This document shows positions 6,255 through 13,404 of a stretch of DNA of 36,438 bases, piece by piece. The notes beneath the pieces were generated by a model. It had not been told where the DNA came from, searched no databases, and was given only the letters and a program-made list of their open reading frames with translations. Numbering within the stretch: the stretch's first letter is position 1; each line of letters begins with the position of its first letter. Origin of the DNA: a virus; the IMG/VR virus record IMGVR_UViG_3300022594_000015, positions 1-36,438 of that record, one strand, 5' to 3'. A program made the position numbers and the translations under genes.

Positions 6255-6597
6255 AAATGATCTTTTCTAATAGGTTGATAACTTGGTGTTCCGCAGCGTC
6301 AAGCTCTTCGTCTGTGGGTTTGTTTTGTGCGGTTCGGATGAGATCGTAGAGAAAAACGTGCAGACATTCGTGTAAAGCAGTCATTGACAACGAATGTTGA
6401 TTAATAGGTGCAGATCCAAAGTTTCCTACTCTGTAAACTGCCATTTTTGCAGGGTAGTCAAAGGATACGTCTGCCATAGCGGTACTGGCTTTTGTAGAGC
6501 GTTCAATACGCCAACCCTGTAACCCAAGTATTGCTTGCCAATAGGCAATCTGAGTATCAAAATATCTTACGTCATCAGGACTTGGGAGGTTTTTCAT
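6229..6597 (-). CDS. HExxH putative metallopeptidase-like phage protein
   Basis: The 122-residue protein contains ALHECLHVF, an HExxH zinc-binding motif (around residues 76-80) in the first half of a helical C-terminal region, followed by an acidic DEELDAAEHQVINLL helix. The N-terminal part has the QAILGLQGWRIE pattern seen in phage SprT-like and related small zinc proteins. It could be a protease or simply a zinc-binding scaffold. It is the first gene of the leftward island, with an extended -10 promoter just before its ATG and no clear RBS. Confidence 0.7.
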   Translation of the reverse strand: MKNLPSPDDVRYFDTQIAYWQAILGLQGWRIERSTKASTAMADVSFDYPAKMAVYRVGNFGSAPINQHSLSMTALHECLHVFLYDLIRTAQNKPTDEELDAAEHQVINLLEKIIYDWRKKNI

Positions 6598-6604
6598 ATC
6601 CAGT

Positions 6605-6614
6605 TTATAGCAAA
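6605..6614 (-). promoter_or_regulatory. extended -10 promoter for the leftward island
   Basis: On the minus strand the sequence TTGCTATAAA gives a TGn-TATAAA extended -10. It lies about 7 nt before the ATG of the HExxH gene, so transcripts would begin at or next to the start codon. No good -35 is visible, which extended -10 promoters can tolerate. This is a pattern-based call only. Confidence 0.4.
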
Positions 6615-6636
6615 GTTTTGTTACAATAGAAACCTA

Positions 6637-6664
6637 TTGACAAATTGTATGTGAGTGCGAAAAT
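6637..6664 (+). promoter_or_regulatory. candidate sigma70 promoter for rightward genes from 6693
   Basis: A perfect TTGACA -35 lies at 6637-6642. With 16-nt spacing the -10 is GAAAAT (6659-6664), four of six matches. It lies in the divergent gap between the leftward island and the 112-residue repeat protein, correctly oriented and spaced for that gene. Confidence 0.45.
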
Positions 6665-6692
6665 AAAGCCTCCATTAACTAAAGGAATTAAA

Positions 6693-7031
6693 ATGGGATA
6701 CTACGGTAAAGAAAAAATGCCTAAAGGCGTTGCCGCTTCTGATCGCTCAGGCGAGAAGATGGGTAGTGAAAAAGGCCCAAACAGCACAAAAGGAACACCT
6801 GGCATGACAGGCGAAAAGATGCCTAAAGGCGCTAACGCAAGTGATATGTCTGGTGAGCGCAAAGCTAAATTAGTAGGTGGCGTAGGAATGGGTAAAGCCG
6901 ATAGCATCGGTGCCCGTGACATGAGCCACATGGGTAAGGTTGACGGACGTACTGGTGAGTTCAACACAGGTTCAAGAGAATCTGAGTGTTACACTCACGA
7001 GCGTATGCCTCACGTTCAAGACAAGATGTAA
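6693..7031 (+). CDS. Gly/Lys/Met-rich repeat protein (KMPKG repeats)
   Basis: The 112-residue protein is low in hydrophobic residues and built from repeats. GEKMPKGANASDMSGE and a near copy KEKMPKGVAASDRSGE occur about 40 residues apart, with further GEKMGSEKG and GVGMGKADS segments. It is likely disordered and basic, perhaps nucleic-acid- or virion-associated; no family is recognised. The start at 6693 has AAAGGA at 6681-6686; an upstream ATG at 6645 lacks an RBS. It is transcribed from the divergent gap and followed by a hairpin. Confidence 0.65.
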   Translation: MGYYGKEKMPKGVAASDRSGEKMGSEKGPNSTKGTPGMTGEKMPKGANASDMSGERKAKLVGGVGMGKADSIGARDMSHMGKVDGRTGEFNTGSRESECYTHERMPHVQDKM

Positions 7032-7039
7032 TAAACGAA

Positions 7040-7070
7040 ACCCCTAGAAAGTTCCTCGCTTTCTAAGGGT
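7040..7070 (+). terminator. hairpin after the repeat-protein gene
   Basis: The arms ACCC-c-TAGAAAG and CTTTCTA-a-GGGT pair over 11 bp with one mismatch around a 7-nt loop. It begins 9 nt after the stop codon. No T-tract follows, so it may be a weak terminator or an mRNA-stabilising stem before the next gene (7103). Confidence 0.5.
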
Positions 7071-7102
7071 CTCTAATCAACACAACTGATAAAGGAGTTG
7101 CG

Positions 7103-7339
7103 ATGACTGATAGTAATTGTAGGTTATGTAGATATTTTGATCTACAGCAAAATCAAACATTAGGCCAATGCAGGCGTTATCCTGTATACCAAAATCGTCA
7201 TCAGAACGAATGGTGCGGTGAATTTGTTGCCAAACTTATCTCCGGTGTAGGCCCATCGGAGGCTTTTTTATATAAAGAGCCAGATGTCGTTATTGCAAAA
7301 CGCGGTAGACAAAAACTTAGTCGGAGGCAAGTCGTATGA
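7103..7339 (+). CDS. small cysteine-rich zinc-binding protein
   Basis: The 78-residue protein begins MTDSNCRLCRYFD, with a CxxC knuckle followed by GQCRRYPV and EWCGEF. These four cysteines are arranged as in many small phage zinc-binding proteins. The C-terminal half is basic (AKRGRQKLSRRQ). AAAGGAG lies before the ATG. The stop overlaps the GroES-like gene as ATGA. Nucleic-acid binding is plausible but unproven. Confidence 0.7.
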   Translation: MTDSNCRLCRYFDLQQNQTLGQCRRYPVYQNRHQNEWCGEFVAKLISGVGPSEAFLYKEPDVVIAKRGRQKLSRRQVV

Positions 7340-7626
7340 AGCCGATTAAAGACAAGATTATCGTTAAGCCGATACAAAGAATACAATCAACCCTGTACAT
7401 CCAAACCGCAGAAACTGATTCTGTGGGTTTTGTCGTTGCTGTTGGAGACGAGGCAGCGGAGGAAGGACTTAAGGTTGGTGACAAGGTATATTTCGGCACT
7501 TTAGCTAAAGACTACAAAGACGAATACCTGAAGTATCATAATTTCAAGGACGGTGACGAGAAGTTCATCGTTATGTCGTGGCAAGATGTGTGTTTTATAG
7601 AGGATCAAGAAGATGCCGTTAATTAA
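7336..7626 (+). CDS. GroES-like co-chaperonin (Cpn10 family)
   Basis: The 96-residue protein matches the Cpn10 fold: MKPIKDKIIVKPI at the N terminus, a mobile-loop-like region (residues ~15-28), then VGFVVAVGD, LKVGDKVYFG and a C-terminal strand ending FIVMSWQDVCFIED. Phage co-chaperonins such as T4 gp31 replace host GroES on GroEL to allow folding of the coat protein. A similar role here would fit the late morphogenesis operon that begins just downstream. ATGA overlap links it to the zinc protein, and it overlaps the next small ORF by 14 bp. A short loop and acidic tail distinguish it from bacterial GroES. Confidence 0.85.
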   Translation: MKPIKDKIIVKPIQRIQSTLYIQTAETDSVGFVVAVGDEAAEEGLKVGDKVYFGTLAKDYKDEYLKYHNFKDGDEKFIVMSWQDVCFIEDQEDAVN

Positions 7627-7759
7627 GTCAAAACTACAAAAAAATGTAGGTAAAAACATAGAAAAAGAGATTCAAGCTGGTAAACCACAAAAACAAGCTG
7701 TTGCAATTGCGTTGAACGTAAAGCGCGAGGCAGCCAAGAAAGATGCTAAAAAGAAATGA
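7613..7759 (+). CDS. small basic phage protein (KPQKQAVAIAL motif)
   Basis: This 48-residue, lysine-rich protein contains ...IQAGKPQKQAVAIALNVKREA, a motif common to a family of very small phage proteins of unknown role that lie near terminase genes. It starts inside the GroES-like gene (14-bp overlap) and its stop overlaps the next start as ATGA. Confidence 0.65.
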   Translation: MPLIKSKLQKNVGKNIEKEIQAGKPQKQAVAIALNVKREAAKKDAKKK

Positions 7760-7890
7760 AAGCAACTCTAGCCGTTCACTTACTGATTGCAATGGGAATG
7801 GATGAACATCTATTTATGAAGTGGCAAGCAGGCAAGAACTCCAAATCAACCAAAAAAGGCCCAGGCCGTAAACACAAACAAGGTCGCTAA
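7756..7890 (+). CDS. 44-residue basic protein
   Basis: The ATGA overlap with the previous stop gives a 44-residue product. It has a short hydrophobic N-terminal helix (ATLAVHLLIAMGM) and a basic C-terminal tail (KKGPGRKHKQGR). No family is recognised. The tail looks suited to nucleic-acid contact. It is the last ORF before the tandem structured repeat region. Confidence 0.5.
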   Translation: MKATLAVHLLIAMGMDEHLFMKWQAGKNSKSTKKGPGRKHKQGR

Positions 7891-7891
7891 G

Positions 7892-8160
7892 AAGTATGAG
7901 GATTGGGGAGGAGCCTGTGCACAAGGTGACGAAGATCTAGTCCTCATTCTTGTTGGTATATACGAGGCGGGGCATTGTTATGATGCATTAAGAAAGCCTT
8001 ATTTTGCCAACAGCTAACAAGTATGAGGGTTGTGAGAGATGCAGGTTTCTGCTCTGTGAACAACAGGTAGCAGTCCTCATTCTTGTTGGTGGCTGAACCG
8101 ATAACAATAGTACCCAAGGGTCGTTATCCCCGAAACTGCCAACTTTTTTTAACAAGGAAT
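7892..8160 (+). ncRNA. two tandem ~130-nt structured repeat units upstream of terminase genes
   Basis: This 274-bp gap has no convincing ORF. Two units spaced 133 bp apart share AAGTATGAGG (7892, 8019), an identical 19-mer AGTCCTCATTCTTGTTGGT (7939-7957, 8072-8090), GCCAAC (8006, 8138) and AACAAG (8016, 8151). Within each unit AAGtATGAGG pairs with CCTCATtCTT around a variable ~40-nt interior, and GTTGG can pair with the later CCAAC. In unit 2 an A-U pair becomes G-U, consistent with a conserved RNA stem. Unit 2 runs into the RBS of the 8165 gene. A riboregulator, processing sites or DNA packaging (pac-like) sites are possible. Confidence 0.6.
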
Positions 8161-8164
8161 AAAA

Positions 8165-8335
8165 ATGTTTAATTTTCAACACGAAGTCCAAGACGTTAAT
8201 CTCATCATCACAGCGTTAGAGCATAAGGCTAGAGATATACAGTTATTAATCCAAAAGTTAACAAAAGAAGCTAATGCTCAGTTGCCTGTACAAACAGTTG
8301 AGACAACTCAGGCAGATGCTCCGACTAATAGCTAA
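8165..8335 (+). CDS. 56-residue helical hypothetical protein
   Basis: The ATG is preceded by AACAAGGAAT, which is also the end of the second structured unit. The product starts MFNFQHEVQDVNLIITALEH, continues with an amphipathic helix (KARDIQLLIQKLTKEA), and ends in a polar Thr/Ala tail. It is a short coiled-coil-like protein with no known family. Its position just before TerS suggests late expression. Confidence 0.6.
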   Translation: MFNFQHEVQDVNLIITALEHKARDIQLLIQKLTKEANAQLPVQTVETTQADAPTNS

Positions 8336-8373
8336 AATCTATTAGAAATCAATTTCTTATACATTAAAACAAT

Positions 8374-8652
8374 ATGAGCGCAGGAGCACCAGTAGGAAAC
8401 AAGAACGCATCCAAATCTAGGATGTTTTCTGATCGTCTGCGCGTTGTTCTAACGACTGAGCCACATCGACTTAGAGCGATTGCAGAGCAGTTGGTGACAA
8501 AGGCAGAAGAGGGCGAACCTTGGGCGATTAGAGAGTTGATGGATAGACTTGAAGGTAAAGCAATTCAAGCGACTTCGATAGAAAACGCTGATGGCTCACC
8601 GATTCTTAATAGTATTCAGGTATCGTTTGTAGCGCCAAATGGATCAGAATGA
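8374..8652 (+). CDS. putative terminase small subunit (TerS)
   Basis: The 92-residue protein begins MSAGAPVGNKNASKSRMFSDRL and continues with IAEQLVTKAEEGEPWAIRELMDRLEGK, a GNKNA...WAI.EL.DRLEGK pattern typical of small proteins encoded just before large terminases. The helical, basic composition fits a TerS role: recognising the packaging site and loading DNA onto TerL. It overlaps the TerL start by 14 bp. It is shorter than P22 gp3, so assignment rests largely on pattern and position. Confidence 0.7.
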   Translation: MSAGAPVGNKNASKSRMFSDRLRVVLTTEPHRLRAIAEQLVTKAEEGEPWAIRELMDRLEGKAIQATSIENADGSPILNSIQVSFVAPNGSE

Positions 8653-9922
8653 GATTAATACAGCCGTCAAAAGGGCAGAATTCCCTGTCAAACTTCAATG
8701 CTTGTTTGAGAAAAGTAGATACAAGTGTATTTACGGAGGAAGAGGCTCTGCGAAGTCTTGGTCTGTTGCGAGAGCATTGCTCATCTTGGGCGCGAAGCAA
8801 GTCCACAGAATACTTTGCGCTCGGGAATTCCAGAACTCCATATCTCAATCAGTTCATAAGCTACTGAGCGACCAGATCGTTGAGTTGGGTTTGATTGGGT
8901 TTTACGAGATAACCCAAACCACAATCAGGGGCGCAAATGGCACAGAGTTCAGCTTTGTTGGCCTAAAAAATAACCCCCACAATATTAAATCCTACGAAGG
9001 TTGTACGATAGTCTGGGTTGAGGAAGCTCAGGCAGTATCGGCAAGATCATGGGATATTCTCATTCCGACCATCCGAGCAAAGGATTCTGAGATCTGGATT
9101 ACTATGAACCCAGAGTTGGAATCAGACGCTACGTTCCAGCGGTTTATTCTCAATCCACCTGAAAACTGTATAACCAGAAAGGTTAATTGGTCTGATAATC
9201 CTTGGTTTCCTGAAGTGCTCGACCATGAGCGCAGAACCTTGCAGTCCAGAGATCCAGAGGCTTACAACACGGTTTGGGAGGGTTTGTGCCGTCAGACTGT
9301 GGACGGTGCTGTGTTTGCCAGAGAGATGCAATCCGCTGAGTTGGAAGAGCGCATCACTAAAGTCAGATACGACCCGACCAAGCCAGTTGTTGCGGTGTTT
9401 GATCTTGGCTGGGCTGATTCCACATCTATTTGGTTTGTACAGTTTATTGCACAGGAAATCAGGCTCATACGTTATGTTGAGGACAGTCAGCAGACCATGA
9501 GCCATTATTTGGCTTTGATGCAGACTTTTGGGTATGTTTACGATACTTTATGGTTGCCACATGACGCACAAAACAAAACCATTGGATCAAACGGACGATC
9601 AATCGAGGAAATTGTCAGGTCTGCAGGGTTTAAGACCAAAATCATTCCAAGAACTGCTATCGCAGACTCTATCAATGCAGCGCGTACTATATTCAGAAAC
9701 TGCTACTTTGACCGAGATAATTGCTATGATGGACTGCAATGCCTTAGACACTATCGGTACGAAGTAGATCCAGATACTAAACAGTTTAGTAAAAACCCGT
9801 TGCACGACCAATATTCACACGGAGCAGACGCTTTTCGGTATATAGCTCTAGGCGTACAGGAAACTAGACCTAAACAACCAAAGAGGGTAAACTATGCTCC
9901 ACCACAATCATGGATGGCTTAA
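8639..9922 (+). CDS. terminase large subunit (TerL)
   Basis: The 427-residue protein is a Terminase_3-type packaging motor and nuclease. The ATPase domain shows a Walker A-like GGRGSAKS (residues 33-40) and Walker B VWVEEA (125-130). The nuclease domain shows VFDLGWADS (Asp255, Asp260), a conserved HDAQNKT segment and C-terminal HDQYSHGADAFRY. The length is standard. TerL pumps DNA into the prohead through the portal encoded next and cuts it. The start overlaps TerS and the stop is directly followed by the portal ATG. Confidence 0.96.
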   Translation: MDQNEINTAVKRAEFPVKLQCLFEKSRYKCIYGGRGSAKSWSVARALLILGAKQVHRILCAREFQNSISQSVHKLLSDQIVELGLIGFYEITQTTIRGANGTEFSFVGLKNNPHNIKSYEGCTIVWVEEAQAVSARSWDILIPTIRAKDSEIWITMNPELESDATFQRFILNPPENCITRKVNWSDNPWFPEVLDHERRTLQSRDPEAYNTVWEGLCRQTVDGAVFAREMQSAELEERITKVRYDPTKPVVAVFDLGWADSTSIWFVQFIAQEIRLIRYVEDSQQTMSHYLALMQTFGYVYDTLWLPHDAQNKTIGSNGRSIEEIVRSAGFKTKIIPRTAIADSINAARTIFRNCYFDRDNCYDGLQCLRHYRYEVDPDTKQFSKNPLHDQYSHGADAFRYIALGVQETRPKQPKRVNYAPPQSWMA

Positions 9923-12016
9923 ATGGCACTAGACCCTCAAGAAACCGATTACGACCCCATCATTGATGAGGCAAAGCAATTCTTAAAGTTTGCCAATGAT
10001 GCGGACACCATGAACCGCCAAGAGGCTTTAGAAGATCTAAAGTTTGCATCTGGTGGCGATCAATGGCCTGTTGATCTACAAAACTCCCGTAACTTAGAAT
10101 CCCGTCCCGTCCTGACTATCAACAAGTTGGACGGTTATTGCCGTCAGGTTACAAACCAACAACGTCAGCAACGACCCAGAATTAAGGTTCATGCAACCAA
10201 TACGTCTGAGGACGCTGCAGAGGCTGAGGTCATTCAAGGTTTAATCAGACACATTGAGGTCAATTCCAATGCTGACAATGCTTACGATAATGCTTATAAC
10301 TACGCTGTACGCATGGGGTGGGGATATTTAAGGGTTGACCACAGATATGTAAGGGAAGATTCTTTTGACCAAGAAATCTTTATAGACCCGATTGATAATC
10401 CCTTTACTGTTTACATGGATCCCAACTCAATAGCAGTTGACGGGTCAGACCAAGAGCGTTGTTTGATTACAACAATGATGCCTAAGAAGATATTTAAGGA
10501 ACTTTACCCTGATGCGGACGAGACATCATTTACGCAAAGGGGCACAGGAGATACGCAAAGCGAATGGATCACCAGAGAAGACATAAGAGTAGCCGAGTAT
10601 TGGTACACAGTAAGAGAGCCTGCAACGCTATATCAGCTCTCAGATGGTTCTACACGGTTTGCAGACGGTAAAGATTTCTTTGAGCGCATGGAGATGGCTG
10701 GTCTGTTTATTGTCAACGAGCGTAAATCCGTTAAAAAGACAATTAAGTGGAAAAAACTAACCGCCATTGAAGTATTAGAGGAGCGCGACTGGCCTGGTTA
10801 CTACATACCAATCATCCCAGTTTACGGACGTCACGTTGTTATTGGCGATAAACGTAAGAAGTTTGGCATGGTTCGTCATGCAAAAGACAGCCAGAGAATG
10901 TACAACTTCTGGGTGACTTCCATGACTGAGTCTGTTGCGCTTGCACCTAAAGCCAAATGGATCATAGCAGAGGGTCAGGACGAAGGTCACGAGTTGGACT
11001 GGGCAGCTGCGAACATTAAGTCAATTGCAACCTTGCGTTATAAGCAGACCGACATTGATGGTAATCCAGCTCCTGCCCCGCAAAGGATGCAACCAGAGCC
11101 TCCTCCTGCTGGAATTATGGCTGCAGCGCAAGAGATTAATAACGATATGGCAACCATTATCGGTATTTACGATCCTAGCCAACAACTGCCAGGGAATATG
11201 TCCGGTAAGGCTTTAAATGGTCAGCAAATGCAAGTTGACCTGACCAATTTTGACCTTTACGACAACTTAACCAAGTCAATTGCTTATGTGGGTAAAGTAA
11301 TCTTAGACCTAATACCTAAGATTTACGATACCGAACGCATGATGCGTATTATTGGTGATGACGGAAAGCCTGAGTTGCTAACAATCAATGAGCGCACCGC
11401 AGTTGGACGGGTTAAAAATGACGTAACTGTGGGCAGATATGACGTAGTTATGGAGACAGGCCCAGGCTACAACTCCAAACGTCAAGAGGCAGTTGAGGCG
11501 ATGATGCCGTTGTTGCAAGGTAATGAGCAACTCTTTAATGCAGCTGCGGACTTGGTGTTCAGGAATATGGATTTCCCTGGCGCAGACGTTATTGCAGACC
11601 GTTTGGCTGCTCTTAACCCAATGGCTCAGATTGATAAGCACTCTGATATACCGCCAGAGGCTCAAATTATGATTAAGGCAGCGCAAGGTCAGGCTCAACA
11701 GGCTCAACAACAGATGCAAGCTATGCAATTGGCTATGAAGCAACGCCAAGACATCGAGCAAGTTAAGCAAGACAACGAAACTAAGCGTGAATTAATGAGG
11801 CAGACCGCAAAAGCCCATGATATTGAGATGAGAAATTCAGAGCGTAAATATGTCGCTGAGTTGAATGTTCACGGTAAAGCTCAAGAGGCAGATTTGAAAT
11901 CACAAACTGCTTTAGAAATTGAGAATCTAAAAGGTCAATTTGCTTTAATATTAGCTCAATTAGACGCTAAAGCTAGAGGCGAAGCATCATCAGAAACTAC
12001 AGAAAGGGCCATCTAA
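9923..12016 (+). CDS. P22-type portal protein
   Basis: The 697-residue protein matches the P22 gp1 portal family. The N terminus has a FASGGDQWP motif and RPVLTINKLDGYCRQVTNQQ, followed by RIKV and EVIQGLIRHIE. The C terminus is a long Gln/Ala/Lys-rich helical barrel (QAQQAQQQMQAMQLAMKQRQ). Portals form the dodecameric DNA channel at one capsid vertex and bind TerL during packaging. The size is close to P22 gp1 (725). The ATG follows the TerL stop immediately, and the stop overlaps the next start by 1 nt. Confidence 0.95.
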   Translation: MALDPQETDYDPIIDEAKQFLKFANDADTMNRQEALEDLKFASGGDQWPVDLQNSRNLESRPVLTINKLDGYCRQVTNQQRQQRPRIKVHATNTSEDAAEAEVIQGLIRHIEVNSNADNAYDNAYNYAVRMGWGYLRVDHRYVREDSFDQEIFIDPIDNPFTVYMDPNSIAVDGSDQERCLITTMMPKKIFKELYPDADETSFTQRGTGDTQSEWITREDIRVAEYWYTVREPATLYQLSDGSTRFADGKDFFERMEMAGLFIVNERKSVKKTIKWKKLTAIEVLEERDWPGYYIPIIPVYGRHVVIGDKRKKFGMVRHAKDSQRMYNFWVTSMTESVALAPKAKWIIAEGQDEGHELDWAAANIKSIATLRYKQTDIDGNPAPAPQRMQPEPPPAGIMAAAQEINNDMATIIGIYDPSQQLPGNMSGKALNGQQMQVDLTNFDLYDNLTKSIAYVGKVILDLIPKIYDTERMMRIIGDDGKPELLTINERTAVGRVKNDVTVGRYDVVMETGPGYNSKRQEAVEAMMPLLQGNEQLFNAAADLVFRNMDFPGADVIADRLAALNPMAQIDKHSDIPPEAQIMIKAAQGQAQQAQQQMQAMQLAMKQRQDIEQVKQDNETKRELMRQTAKAHDIEMRNSERKYVAELNVHGKAQEADLKSQTALEIENLKGQFALILAQLDAKARGEASSETTERAI

Positions 12017-12393
12017 TGCCAACCGTTACAAGCGCCAATCGTGAGGAATTTATTAAATCAGAAATGGCAAAAAAAGAAATGCCAAAAAAGAAAGAGCATA
12101 TTTCTGCTAATTTGCCTGATTTAGAAAATTCTAAAGTTATTGAAAAGCACAAAGAAAGAACTTATCCCCATGCAAATCAAGCATGGAATGAAATGACAAG
12201 AGGAGTTCATTTCAAACAAAAAGGTTGGAAAACTCACCCTGATATTTTTTATGGTGAAGATTTGCAACCTGTAAAAGATGCAAAATGGAAACACGCGGTT
12301 AGGCCTTTGGAACATCCTGAGCATGGAATGAAACATATGGTTTTATCGCAAGAGCCAAGAGGATATACGATTCGTCATTACGAAGAAGAGTAA
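12016..12393 (+). CDS. hypothetical protein between portal and scaffold
   Basis: The 125-residue protein is polar and rich in Lys, Glu and His, starting MPTVTSANREEFIKSEMAKK with a KKEMPKKKEH repeat-like basic patch and ending YTIRHYEEE. Its coding is more AT-rich than the portal gene, with runs of AAA codons, which hints at separate acquisition. No motif identifies it. The start overlaps the portal stop by 1 nt (TAATG), so it is translated with the portal. Confidence 0.65.
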   Translation: MPTVTSANREEFIKSEMAKKEMPKKKEHISANLPDLENSKVIEKHKERTYPHANQAWNEMTRGVHFKQKGWKTHPDIFYGEDLQPVKDAKWKHAVRPLEHPEHGMKHMVLSQEPRGYTIRHYEEE

Positions 12394-12397
12394 ACAA

Positions 12398-12426
12398 TTG
12401 ACAGTATAATTACTTTCAGTTATATT
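12398..12426 (+). promoter_or_regulatory. strong sigma70-type promoter upstream of scaffold/coat
   Basis: TTGACA (12398-12403) is followed after exactly 17 nt by TATATT (12421-12426), five of six -10 matches. A second TATAAT lies at 12405-12410. It starts 5 nt after the preceding stop and about 50 nt before the scaffold ATG. It would boost scaffold and coat expression independently of the upstream late transcript. Confidence 0.7.
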
Positions 12427-12438
12427 GACTAAACCTTA

Positions 12439-12455
12439 CCCATGAGGTACATGGG
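12439..12455 (+). promoter_or_regulatory. hairpin in the scaffold 5' leader
   Basis: CCCATG pairs with CATGGG around AGGTA, forming a 6-bp hairpin about 13 nt downstream of the promoter -10, at the predicted 5' end of the mRNA. Such 5'-end hairpins can stabilise late messages. The RBS (AGGGAAAT) follows before the ATG at 12477. Confidence 0.4.
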
Positions 12456-12476
12456 GCAAATTCTTAGGGAAATCCT

Positions 12477-13379
12477 ATGTCTAGTGAGAGAGAAGCATCG
12501 TCAGTATTGACGAGCGAAAATTCAGGCGAGTTTTATGCTAACAAATTGGGTTTAGCTACGGAGACGGTAACTGAGGCGGTTGAGAATACTCCCGAGCCAG
12601 TTGCAGAAGAACCGCAGAGTGAACCAGTAGCAGAAGAGCAGACCAAACCAGTAGAGGAGGGCGAGAAAAAGCCTAATCCAAAACTTGAAAAACGGTTTTC
12701 TGAGTTAACTAAGCAACGTGAATTGGCCCGTCAGGAAGCTGATAGGGAGCGTCAAAGAGCTAGTGAATTAGAGGCACGTTTACAGGCTTTAGAAAAGAAA
12801 GCCGAGCCTGCAAAGGCAGAGCAGACAGATCAAGAGCCGAGGCCGAGTGATTTTACCGATGCGTTTGAATATGCAAAAGCATTGGCAGAATATTCGACTG
12901 CTAAAGCGCTAAGAGAGAGAGACAAGGTAGAGGCCGAGCGTAAGGTCAATGAAGAGCGCCAAAAGGTTATGACTTCTTGGCAAACTAAGTTAGATCAAGC
13001 CAAAGCTGAACTGCCTGACTATGACGAGATGATTGCTAGTGCTGGGGACATAACAGTCTCTGACCAAGTAAGAGACTCGATACTAGAGAGCGATGTAGGG
13101 CCAAAGATTCTTTACCATCTGGCTGAGAATCCCGAAGTTGCACAAAGGTTAAATAGTCTATCACCCTCAAGTGCTTTAAGAGAGATTGGTAAGTTAGAGG
13201 CTAGGTTTGAAAAGACCGTAGAAGCGCCTAAGACTACTGTGAAAAAGAGTAACGCACCCGCACCGATCAATCCGATCCGAGGTGGTACTAACGTTGATGT
13301 GCCGATATCAGAAAACGGAGAGTTTACTGGGTCAATACATGAATGGAAAGCACTACGCAAATCTGGAAAGATACGGTAA
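12477..13379 (+). CDS. scaffolding protein
   Basis: The 300-residue protein is very charged and helical. It has a Glu/Pro-rich N terminus (PEPVAEEPQSEPVAEE), a long Arg/Glu/Ala coiled coil (residues ~70-175), and a basic C-terminal end finishing with WKALRKSGKIR, the helix-turn-helix-like coat-binding end typical of P22 gp8-type scaffolds. Its length is near P22 gp8 (303). Scaffolds direct coat assembly into procapsids and then leave. The order portal-scaffold-coat matches P22, and the strong promoter at 12398 precedes it. Confidence 0.88.
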   Translation: MSSEREASSVLTSENSGEFYANKLGLATETVTEAVENTPEPVAEEPQSEPVAEEQTKPVEEGEKKPNPKLEKRFSELTKQRELARQEADRERQRASELEARLQALEKKAEPAKAEQTDQEPRPSDFTDAFEYAKALAEYSTAKALRERDKVEAERKVNEERQKVMTSWQTKLDQAKAELPDYDEMIASAGDITVSDQVRDSILESDVGPKILYHLAENPEVAQRLNSLSPSSALREIGKLEARFEKTVEAPKTTVKKSNAPAPINPIRGGTNVDVPISENGEFTGSIHEWKALRKSGKIR

Positions 13380-13404
13380 ATTAATTTTTTAAAAGGAAAT
13401 CAAA

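Noticed and set aside
7988-8191. Leftward 67-codon ORF over the tandem structured units
   Set aside because: It lies antisense across the second repeat unit and the 8165 gene start, and the repeat structure explains the conservation better than coding.
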